Assembly: GCA_002070395.1 (NCBI GenBank)
Contig: MWDE01000002.1
Coordinates: 62,001-126,000 of the forward strand
Direction: 5' to 3'
Length of the DNA stretch: 64,000 nt
Origin: Synergistetes bacterium ADurb.Bin155
Lineage (GTDB): Bacteria; Synergistota; Synergistia; Synergistales; Thermovirgaceae
Shown here: positions 1 through 7,073 of the stretch, one piece after another
How the letters are laid out: each line of letters opens with the position of its first letter
Position numbering within the stretch: the stretch's first letter is position 1
Translations under genes and position numbers: made by a program
The notes under the pieces: model-generated
Told to the model about the DNA's origin: nothing
The model's database searches: none
The model's input: only the letters and a program-made list of their open reading frames with translations

Positions 1-36
1 CTCCAAGGAATCCAGGAACCTGGACAGGTCGCTCAT
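1..36 (-). CDS. 5' end of an unknown gene running off the left edge
   Basis: An ATG on the minus strand at 36-34 opens a frame reading MSDLSRFLDSLE to the window edge. Its start overlaps the TGA of the small upstream ORF (ATGA arrangement), and a GAGGAA-like ribosome site lies about 10 bases upstream. Translational coupling is the only evidence that it is real. The product cannot be named from 12 residues. Confidence 0.4.
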   Translation of the reverse strand, partial: MSDLSRFLDSLE

Positions 37-179
37 TGGAGCTGTTCCTCATCAATGATACCGGGCAACCCACGGGGCTCCGGATCCCAAACTCTCGATG
101 CCATGATCTCCGCCATAACTTCCAATTCCTTCCCCTTTGATCTCCCGGGATCGGGAATAACTTGCCCTTTGGTGTCCAT
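33..179 (-). CDS. Small hypothetical protein, 48 aa
   Basis: A 48-residue minus-strand frame with an ATG at 179-177 ends by overlapping the start of the next frame by 4 bases. The composition is acidic and proline-containing (for example IPDPGRSKGKEL and PGIIDEEQL), which looks more like a real protein than a random GC-rich shadow. There is no strong ribosome binding site and no recognised family. It may be the first gene of an operon continuing left of the window, divergent from the secreted protein at 301. Confidence 0.35.
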   Translation of the reverse strand: MDTKGQVIPDPGRSKGKELEVMAEIMASRVWDPEPRGLPGIIDEEQLQ

Positions 180-300
180 TATATTTCAGATAGATCATAG
201 TAAATCGAGAGCCCTGCCGAAGAAGACCCCCCCATGGGCCGGCCCTTGAAGTAGAATAACAGAAAGATCCGAAAACCATGGCGGTTGGGAGGTGGCAGGG

Positions 301-876
301 GTGAATTGGAAAAGACTGGTCCTTCCGGTTGCTGTTTTATCAATATTGATTTTCTCCGGCTCAGCTTTTGCCGCGGAGTTCAAGGCAGACATGGCCGTGG
401 AAACCGGGGGTGAGACCATCACGAGCAAGGTTTACGTCAGCGGCAGCCTCATGCGGCATGAGACGAAGATTCCCGGCGGCGGGGTGAATATCAGTATCTT
501 TGATGGGGCCAGGGGGGTAATGTATGTCCTTATGCCCGAAGAAAAAATGTTCATGGAATTTCCCAACGACCAGATCGTCCTAGGTGACGAGGATATTGAA
601 AAGAAGCTTTCCGGCGAGGCGGACCTGAAAAAGTTAGGAACGGAGACCATCGATGGTTACCAGTGCGACAAGTATGAGGTGATCTACAAGGATCCCGACA
701 TGAGGGACATGGACAGTTCCGTGGTCTGGGTAGCCCGGAAGCTTAATTTCCCGATCAAGGGAGTCTCCGAGGGGAAAGACGGCACGGTCATCGTGACCTA
801 TAAAAACATCGAGGAAGAGGCCATCGACCGGTCCCTGTTCGAAATACCCAAGGATTATAATAAATTCTCTTTCTAG
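301..876 (+). CDS. Exported DUF4412-like protein
   Basis: The 191-residue protein begins with a typical Sec signal: basic NWKR, a hydrophobic stretch to about residue 22, then a SAFAAEF cleavage region. The mature part has the layout of outer-membrane-sorting/DUF4412 proteins: a test for substrate state (LMRHETK), a run of beta strands, a YVLMPEEKMFMEF segment, and a C-terminal DRSLFEIPKDY motif. Such proteins are periplasmic with a LolA/LppX-like fold and no known enzymatic role. GTG at 301 was chosen because GGGAGG at 287-292 sits 8 bases upstream. A GTG at 292 is in frame but overlaps that site. It stands alone, convergent with the CdaR gene. Confidence 0.7.
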   Translation: MNWKRLVLPVAVLSILIFSGSAFAAEFKADMAVETGGETITSKVYVSGSLMRHETKIPGGGVNISIFDGARGVMYVLMPEEKMFMEFPNDQIVLGDEDIEKKLSGEADLKKLGTETIDGYQCDKYEVIYKDPDMRDMDSSVVWVARKLNFPIKGVSEGKDGTVIVTYKNIEEEAIDRSLFEIPKDYNKFSF

Positions 877-961
877 AGCTATGAAGGACGCCCGTCGTTT
901 GGCCGGGCGCCCTTCAGTCCGCACCCGGTCGTCCCGATACCCGTCGCCCTATGTTCAACGG

Positions 962-2140
962 CTAATCGAGAAGGGTATCGAGCGTCGCTGCTAAAAAAAG
1001 TTCGAAGGCCTCCCCGAGGTCCCTTATATCCAGTCCGGTCAACCTTTTTATCTTTTCTATCCTGTAACCCAGTGTATTCCGGTGGACATTGAGATCCTTC
1101 GCTACGAGTCCGGGGCTGCAGGGGTGACGACACCAGGAATGGAAGGTGTGCAGCATCTCCTCTCCATCAGGGGCCTTCCTGAGCCCTGAAAGGGTTTTGT
1201 CGGCGAAAAGGCGCCCCTTTTTCATGTTAACCGTCGTCAAAAGGTCTTCCAGCCGGTAATCGTCAATAGAATGGGTCCCACCCGGATCATTCTTCTTCAA
1301 CCCTATTGTCAGCGCTTTCCAGGCGTCAAGGTAGGAGTAGTGGAGTTCCTCCAAGACCCGGGCGGGCGAACCCGCCCCCACTGTCAGGATCAACCCCATC
1401 CCCTTCATTTTCTCCCTGCATCTTTGGCATCCCGACACAGCATGATCCAGAACGGACCCTCCTCCCACTTCTTTAATAGCGGCGAAGATCGCGAACCTGG
1501 CGCCTCCCAGGCTGGAACCGAAATTCAAAGGTTCAGGGAAAACAGATAGGATGATCTCATGGATCTCCTTAAAGAGAGAAATCTGTTCCAGGGGATCAAG
1601 CCCTTTTCCGGCCGCCCCGGGCTTGGCCGACCCTGGCTCAAGGACCAGGCAGACTCTTGGGATACCGGGCTCAAAGCCCAATTCCCTGATCCGGGTCGCG
1701 AGGATGCCGGAGTCATCATGACCGGGGGCGAAGGAAGCGATATAGGAGATGAGTTCCTGGACCGCCCTGTCCCTGGCCCCTGCGGATTCCTGGATCATCT
1801 GTTCCCGGAGGAACAGCTCCGCCTGCTTTTGAACGAGGTAACCGTAACGGGCTACCTCCCTGTGATCGCCGGCGATGGCGATAGATCCCACCACCTCTCC
1901 GGCGAGGCAAACCGGCAGGGTTACACCAGGTTTGACGCCTTCAAGGCGAGAGGCCTCTTCACTGTCGGTGAAGGTTTCCGCCCGGGATCTCATGCATTCC
2001 AAGGACGGAGTATGTACTGCGCCGAGCCGGGAAAGGTCACTGCTTCCCAGGGTTAGGCCCTTTTCATCAGTTATCAGGACATGATGCCCAATGATGCCAT
2101 TGGTTATATCGCAAATCTCCTGGGCGAAACGCTTCAACAT
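962..2140 (-). CDS. CdaR/PucR-family transcriptional regulator
   Basis: This 392-residue protein has two recognisable parts. The N-terminal ~135 residues resemble the sugar-diacid recognition domain of CdaR (LKRFAQEICDITNGIIGHHVLITDEKG). The C-terminal ~60 residues are the PucR-type helix-turn-helix (HPCSPGLVAKDLNVHRNTLGYRIEKI, tail LDIRDLGEAFELFLA). CdaR proteins activate transcription in response to small carboxylic acids. It is transcribed divergently from grdE-grdB across a 179-base gap, so it is a natural candidate to control the reductase genes. The effector is unknown; a glycine-like or betaine-like ligand is only inferred. Confidence 0.85.
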   Translation of the reverse strand: MLKRFAQEICDITNGIIGHHVLITDEKGLTLGSSDLSRLGAVHTPSLECMRSRAETFTDSEEASRLEGVKPGVTLPVCLAGEVVGSIAIAGDHREVARYGYLVQKQAELFLREQMIQESAGARDRAVQELISYIASFAPGHDDSGILATRIRELGFEPGIPRVCLVLEPGSAKPGAAGKGLDPLEQISLFKEIHEIILSVFPEPLNFGSSLGGARFAIFAAIKEVGGGSVLDHAVSGCQRCREKMKGMGLILTVGAGSPARVLEELHYSYLDAWKALTIGLKKNDPGGTHSIDDYRLEDLLTTVNMKKGRLFADKTLSGLRKAPDGEEMLHTFHSWCRHPCSPGLVAKDLNVHRNTLGYRIEKIKRLTGLDIRDLGEAFELFLAATLDTLLD

Positions 2141-2269
2141 TGGTTTCCCTCCTCGATCACAAATGAATTATGAATCAATAAAGTCTTTTATTCAAAAGCC
2201 CAAAAATTGGACTGCCTGAAGGGCACAAGTCTTTAAGGGTGAACAATATACTGAAGTCGGCCAGGACAC

Positions 2270-2310
2270 TATAATTCTATTTGAAAGTAAAAGCATCCTA
2301 CGTAAGGAGG
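2270..2310 (+). promoter_or_regulatory. Probable grdE -10 box and ribosome binding site
   Basis: A perfect TATAAT lies at 2270-2275, with no convincing -35 box at the normal distance, which suggests an activator-dependent promoter. A strong TAAGGAGG at 2303-2310 lies 9 bases before the ATG at 2320 and fixes that start over a TTG at 2281. Confidence 0.5.
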
Positions 2311-2319
2311 GAATGGCCC

Positions 2320-3606
2320 ATGAGGTTGGAATTGCACAAAGTCAGGATTGAAAATGTCTCATGGGGAGAAACGACGGAGGTAAGGCGAGGGACCTTGTCC
2401 ATCAACCGGGAGGAGATGCTGGCTGTCGCCATGGAGGAACCGCGGTTCGCCCATGCGGAGCTAGAGATCACCCGCCCCGGCGAGAGTGTCAGGATCATCC
2501 CTGTAAAGGACGTCATCGAACCCAGGTGCAAGCTTTCCGGCCCCGGGGAGGTGTTCCCGGGCTTTGTGGGTGGCACCTGTACCGTGGGAGAGGGTTCGAC
2601 CCTAGTCCTCGAAGGCGCCGCCGTGGTCACCAGTGGCTCCATCGTTGCCTTCCAGGAAGGTCTGATAGATATGTCGGGTCCGGCCGCGGTCTACTCCCCT
2701 TTTTCCCGGACGAACAACGTGGTGCTCGTGGTCGAACCCGTCCAGGGAATCGACCAGCACTCCTACGAGGCCGCCTTGCGCGAGGCGGGGTTCAGGCTCG
2801 CCTGGTATCTGGCGGACAAGAGCAGGGAAGCGGAGGTCGACGAGGTCAAGGTCTACGAAATGGAAGGCCCGGTGAAGGAATCCTTTAAGTATCCACACCT
2901 CCCAAGGGTGGCATATTTCTGCATGTCCATAACCCAAGGGCTTCTTCATGACACCTTCCTTTACGGCGCCGACATGAAGCACCTGGTCCCGACCCTGATC
3001 CACCCCAACGAGAAGATGGACGGAGCCATGGTCTCGGGGAACTGCGTGTCTTCTTGCGATAAGAACACCACCTGGCACCACCTGAATGACCCGATCGTGG
3101 AGGAGCTCTATGAAAGGCATGGGAAGGACCTTGTTTTCCTCGGCGTCATTCCGACCCTGGAGGATACAAGGCTGGCGGGGAAGGAAAGGACCTCCTCCTT
3201 CAACGCGAATCTTGCCAGGTCTCTCGGGGCTGATGGCGTGGTCATTTCCGAGGAGGGTTACGGTAACCCTGATACAGACCTATGCATGAACGCCGCCAAG
3301 TGCGAAAAACTTGGGATAAAAACGGTGGTAATCTCCGATGAGGCCGCGGGGACCGACGGCAGAAGCCAGGGTCTCGCCGACGCTACCCCTGAGATCACGG
3401 CCTTTGTTTCCACCGGCAATGTCAACGAGATGGTGGAGCTCCCCCCCATGGACAGGGTTATCGGCCACGATGGTTCTATTTCCAACCTGTCCGGAGGGGC
3501 CGAGGAGAGCCTCCGGGAAGACGGCTCGATGTTCGTCGAACTCCAGGCGATCATCGGATCCACCAACGAACTCGGCTTCAGCAGGATCGGGGCCCGGTGG
3601 GTCTAG
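2320..3606 (+). CDS. grdE: Glycine/sarcosine/betaine reductase component B, alpha/beta proprotein
   Basis: This 428-residue protein carries GrdE-family hallmarks: an N-terminal MRLELHKV start, FPGFVGGTCTVGEG near residue 85, and SGNCVSSCDKN with the Cys at residue 242. In this family the proprotein is cleaved at an Asn-Cys of this kind, giving two subunits, the C-terminal one carrying a pyruvoyl group from the cysteine. The pyruvoyl group binds the amino substrate for reductive deamination. grdB follows 11 bases downstream. Glycine, sarcosine and betaine versions (GrdE, GrdG, GrdH) cannot be told apart by eye, so the substrate is open. The genes for components A and C are not in the window. 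Confidence 0.92.
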   Translation: MRLELHKVRIENVSWGETTEVRRGTLSINREEMLAVAMEEPRFAHAELEITRPGESVRIIPVKDVIEPRCKLSGPGEVFPGFVGGTCTVGEGSTLVLEGAAVVTSGSIVAFQEGLIDMSGPAAVYSPFSRTNNVVLVVEPVQGIDQHSYEAALREAGFRLAWYLADKSREAEVDEVKVYEMEGPVKESFKYPHLPRVAYFCMSITQGLLHDTFLYGADMKHLVPTLIHPNEKMDGAMVSGNCVSSCDKNTTWHHLNDPIVEELYERHGKDLVFLGVIPTLEDTRLAGKERTSSFNANLARSLGADGVVISEEGYGNPDTDLCMNAAKCEKLGIKTVVISDEAAGTDGRSQGLADATPEITAFVSTGNVNEMVELPPMDRVIGHDGSISNLSGGAEESLREDGSMFVELQAIIGSTNELGFSRIGARWV

Positions 3607-3617
3607 AAGGGGCGGTG

Positions 3618-4973
3618 ATGAAGATGACGACGAAAACAACAACGCAAACAACAACAACAACAACAACAAAGAGAGTTGTCTGCTATATCAACCAGTTTTT
3701 CGCCGGGATGGGAGGAGAGGAACAGGCCCATGTGCCCCCTTTGGTCCGCCCCGGAGCCATCGGTCCCGCAGCCCAGGTTCAAAGCCTCTTTGGCGGCGAA
3801 GCCAAGGTCGTCGCGACGGTGATCTGCGGCGACAGTTTTTACGGGGAACACCTGGAAGCGGCCCGGGAGGAATGCGTAAGGATGATCGGTGAGTTCAAGC
3901 CGGATGTCCTCATGGCGGGACCGGCCTTCAACGCCGGGCGGTACGGCGTGGCCTGCGGCGATGTCTGTGCGGCTGTAACGGAGGGGTTGGGCATTCCTGC
4001 CGTCACGGGGATGTTCAGCGAAAACCCGGGCGTGGAACTCTACAGCCCCCAGGTCTTCATTGTGAAAACCGCTGACAGCGCGAGGGGCATGAAAGATGCC
4101 CTGGGCGCGATGACGTCCCTGGCCCGTAAACTTTTGGGAGGCGCCCCTTTGGGAGCCGCCGAGGAGGAGGGCTATTTCTCGAGGGGGACCAGGAGGAATT
4201 TCTTCTACGAGACCAGCGGAGCCAGGAGAGCCGTCGATATGCTCCTTAAAAAACTCGCGGGGACTCCCTTCTCTACGGAGTACGAGATGCCCGTCTTTAA
4301 GCGCATCACCCCCGCGAAACCACTGGAGAACCTGGAAAAAGCGACTATAGCGCTGGTGAGTTCGGGGGGGATCGTCCCCAGAGGGAACCCGGATCACATA
4401 AGGGTTTCCTCCGCCGAGTCCTACGGGATCTATGATATCTCAGGCCTGGATGATCTCACACCCGATGAGTTCGAATCCATCCATGGCGGTTACGACAGGG
4501 TATGGGCGAATGAGGACCCTGACACGGTCCTTCCCCTTGACGTCATGAGGGAACTGGAAAAAGAAGGCGTTTTCGGTAAACTGTATGATCATGTGTTCAC
4601 CACCACCGGAACGGGGACGGCCGTCGCCCATGCCGAACGTTTCGGTCGCGAGATCGGCGAAAGGCTCAAAAGGGATGGTGTTGATGCCGTCATCCTGACC
4701 TCTACCTGAGGCACCTGTACACGATGCGGCGCATCGATGGTGCGGGAGATCGAAAACGTGGCGGGGATCCCGGTGGTACAGATAGCCACCATTGTCCCGA
4801 TCATGCTTACCGTTGGGGCGAACAGGATCGTGCCCGGCGTGGCCATTCCTCACCCCGTGGGGGACCCGACGAGGGAGGGCGAGGGAGACAGGGCCGTAAG
4901 AAGGCAACTACTGGAAAGAGCCCTGAAGGCCATCATGACCCCTATCGAGGAACAGACCGTCTTCACCTCCTAG
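3618..4973 (+). CDS. grdB: Selenoprotein: reductase component B gamma subunit, UGA at codon 364 = Sec
   Basis: The frame from 3618 reaches TGA at 4707-4709 and continues in the same frame to TAG at 4971-4973, giving 451 residues with selenocysteine at 364. The site reads VILTST-U-GTCTRCGA, the conserved UxxCxxC active site of GrdB-type proteins. Sec attacks the substrate bound by the pyruvoyl subunit and passes a carboxymethyl-selenoether to protein A. After the start, the protein has a Thr-rich tract (residues 4-17) before the usual VVCYINQFFAGMGGEEQ. ATG 3618 has AAGGGG 5 bases upstream. The paralogues GrdF and GrdI look alike, so the substrate is undecided. selA and selB are at 54-58 kb. 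Confidence 0.93.
3627..3668 (+). repeat. ACA trinucleotide tract encoding poly-threonine
   Basis: Codons 4-17 of grdB are almost all ACA or ACG, with AAA and CAA interruptions, ending in seven uninterrupted ACA codons at 3648-3668. The tract is A-rich and lacks G almost completely, very unlike the surrounding GC-rich DNA. It sits right after the start codon and would be unstructured in mRNA. Confidence 0.9.
4707..4743 (+). promoter_or_regulatory. Bacterial SECIS hairpin after the UGA codon
   Basis: Immediately after the TGA (4707-4709) two nested perfect helices can form. The outer pairs GCACC (4711-4715) with GGTGC (4739-4743); the inner pairs CGATGC (4722-4727) with GCATCG (4731-4736). They close a GGC loop at 4728-4730, 18 bases after the TGA. 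A short hairpin with G in the apical loop at this distance is what SelB recognises in bacteria. Confidence 0.85.
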
Positions 4974-5000
4974 TGTGGCCGGGCAGGCTCAAGAAAACCG

Positions 5001-5038
5001 CGGAGGCGGGAGGCTGGGTCTCTCCGCCTCCGTTTTTT
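5001..5038 (+). terminator. Rho-independent terminator after grdB
   Basis: CGGAGGCGG (5001-5009) pairs with CCGCCTCCG (5024-5032), followed by six T (5033-5038). It lies between grdB and grdX, so grdX is reached by read-through or from its own promoter. A TATAAT at 5064-5069 could serve as a -10 box but lacks a clear -35. Confidence 0.85.
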
Positions 5039-5097
5039 ATGGAAATAAGGGAACGGCGGAGGCTATAATAAACTATTCACCTTTGGCGGGAGGTAAA

Positions 5098-5466
5098 GTG
5101 AGACCCTTGAAGGACCTGTTGATCGTGACCAACAACCATTTGGTGGTTGAGAAATACTCGTATTCTCGAAAAGTTGAAGGGTCCCCCGTCGAAGTTGTAG
5201 AGGAGGCCTCCAGGATGCTGCTCGAAGGGTATTGCCTTTTTGGGTCCCCCCTGCCTCCCAATGGAAGGCTGATGAAGAACCCCTACCGGTCGATCGCCTT
5301 GATCGGGGAGAAGAAACAAGCAAAAGAAGGCAGGGACTTTCTTCTCCTGGAAAAGGCCAGGCAGCGCCTCACCGTTACCCCCTTTCTCGGCGGGGAGGGG
5401 AAACGGGGGGAGGACCTGGCCTTCATGGACTTGGCGCTGCTCGAGGCAAGCCTTGACCGACGATGA
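5098..5466 (+). CDS. grdX: GrdX-family protein
   Basis: The 122-residue protein has the GrdX signature near its start (LLIVTNNHLVVEKY), the LFGSPLPPNGRLMKNPYRSIAL middle, and ends with a segment on the aspartate-rich FMDLALLEASL. GrdX proteins are found almost only beside glycine/betaine/D-proline reductase genes; their biochemical role is not established. GTG 5098 was chosen because GGGAGG lies at 5088-5093 and the length matches the family (~120 aa). It is separated from grdB by a terminator. Confidence 0.8.
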   Translation: MRPLKDLLIVTNNHLVVEKYSYSRKVEGSPVEVVEEASRMLLEGYCLFGSPLPPNGRLMKNPYRSIALIGEKKQAKEGRDFLLLEKARQRLTVTPFLGGEGKRGEDLAFMDLALLEASLDRR

Positions 5467-5543
5467 AATGAAGAGCCTATCAGTGATAATAAACTATAAG
5501 AATGAGATCTCCGGGGCGACCCGTAGGAGAAGAGGGGGAAGCA

Positions 5544-7040
5544 ATGCCAGACCTTGATCGACTCGAAGGGATCATTGCGGAACGACTGGAACAGAATGCT
5601 CTTAGTCCGGCGGTATGGTGGAAAGGGTCGTGGATGAAGGGAGCCGAGTTCCTCGAACTCGTGGAGGACACGGAAAGTGCCTTGAGGGTGAGCGGTTTCG
5701 GCCCCGGATCAAGGATCGCGGTCTTCCTTCCCAATTCTCCACTTCTATGGTGTATAGCAGTGGCTGCCTGGAAGCTGGGGGGAGCTATCGCCCCTCTCAA
5801 CGCGAGGAGCGGCGTCAACGCGAGCCTGAAGATAGTGGAACATATTGATCCTGTCGGAGCAGTGCTCGGCGATGGTATGGAGAACCTGGCCGAAGCCCTG
5901 GAAAAAGCCGGCATCCCTGCCGTGATCGCGCCCCCCGTGGGGCCTTTGCCTGGATTCAAAGGCCGGGAATATCAAAAGGAAGATAGCGATATCGCCGTCA
6001 TCTTCGCCACGTCGGGGACTACGGGAGCACCCAAGGCCGTGCAGGTAAGTCACGGTAACCTGATCGACAATTCCCTGAAGGTACACGAGAACATCGAGGG
6101 GTTTGACACGGGGAGGATACTGATGAACGTCCTGCCCAATTTCCATTCCTTCGGCTTCACCATTTGCGGGGTGCTTCCCCTTTGCTTCGGGCTCCCCATG
6201 GTCATTGTCCCTTCCTTCATACCCCTGAAGGAGACCCTCGAAGCCCTGCGTTCAGCGGAAGTAAGCATCCTCATCGCGGTTCCGACCATGCTCCCCTTCC
6301 TCCTGGGCGCCGTATCGAAGGAAGGGATCGCCCTTCCCAAACTTAAGTACATCCTCACCGGTGGCGGCAAGCTGGACCCCACCCTTGAGGGGCGGATCAG
6401 GAGGGAGATGGGTGTAATCTGTTTCGAAGGTTACGGCTTGACGGAATGCTCGCCGGTGGTCTCCTGCAACCCTTCTGAGGCAACCAGGAAGCTCGGCACC
6501 GTCGGGCCGCCCCTTCCGGGGTACGCCGTCCAGTTGAGGGACCTGGAAGGAAAACTTCTTCCCCCGGGAAGTGAAGGCGTGCTATGGGTCAAGGGCCCCT
6601 CGGTGACCTCAGGCTATTTCCGGGCACCAGAACTGACGGCCGAACGTTTCCATGAAGGATGGCTCGATACAGGGGACATTGTGAGCATCGATGAGGACGG
6701 TTTTATCACCATCCTGGACCGCGCTACGGATCTCATAATCGTTGGTGGGTTCAACGTCTACCCCCAGGAGGTTGAAACGGTGCTGAACACGCACCCCGCG
6801 GTTAAAATGAGCGCCGCCATCGGGATCCACTCGTCGATGAGCGGAGAAGTGGTCAAGGCCTTCGTCGTCCCCCACGAGGGTATGGAAGTGACCCAGCATG
6901 AACTGGTCCAGTACGCCAGGGAACACCTCGCCCACTACAAGGTCCCCAGGAAGATCGATATCGTGGAAGAACTGCCTCTTTCCAGCGTAGGGAAGGTGCT
7001 CAGGAGGAAACTCAAGGAGGCGGAGGAAGAGGACCTCTAG
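5544..7040 (+). CDS. AMP-forming acyl-CoA synthetase
   Basis: This 498-residue ANL-superfamily enzyme activates a carboxylic acid with ATP and transfers it to CoA. Motifs in order: P-loop-like FATSGTTGAPKAVQVSH (~residue 155), FEGYGLTECSPVVSCN (~300), WLDTGDIVSIDEDGFITILDR (~375), and the C-terminal SVGKVLRRKL with the catalytic Lys. The closest look is to long-chain/medium-chain fatty acyl-CoA ligases (FadD-like, or the acyl-CoA synthetase half of Aas), but the substrate cannot be read off. ATG 5544 has AGAGGGGG 5 bases upstream. It follows grdX by 77 bases, with an AT-rich stretch (TGATAATAAACTAT near 5483) that may hold a promoter. Confidence 0.88.
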   Translation: MPDLDRLEGIIAERLEQNALSPAVWWKGSWMKGAEFLELVEDTESALRVSGFGPGSRIAVFLPNSPLLWCIAVAAWKLGGAIAPLNARSGVNASLKIVEHIDPVGAVLGDGMENLAEALEKAGIPAVIAPPVGPLPGFKGREYQKEDSDIAVIFATSGTTGAPKAVQVSHGNLIDNSLKVHENIEGFDTGRILMNVLPNFHSFGFTICGVLPLCFGLPMVIVPSFIPLKETLEALRSAEVSILIAVPTMLPFLLGAVSKEGIALPKLKYILTGGGKLDPTLEGRIRREMGVICFEGYGLTECSPVVSCNPSEATRKLGTVGPPLPGYAVQLRDLEGKLLPPGSEGVLWVKGPSVTSGYFRAPELTAERFHEGWLDTGDIVSIDEDGFITILDRATDLIIVGGFNVYPQEVETVLNTHPAVKMSAAIGIHSSMSGEVVKAFVVPHEGMEVTQHELVQYAREHLAHYKVPRKIDIVEELPLSSVGKVLRRKLKEAEEEDL

Positions 7041-7073
7041 TGGAGGTGACAGGCCAGGTTAGAGGAAAATAGC

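Noticed and set aside
3603-4397. Minus-strand frame with a poly-Cys run
   Set aside because: The Cys run is the reverse complement of the ACA repeat in grdB; it is an artefact of that tract.
4707-4973. grdB as a truncated gene plus a separate small gene at 4737-4973
   Set aside because: The frame is continuous through one TGA, the residues around it match the conserved Sec site, and a SECIS hairpin follows.
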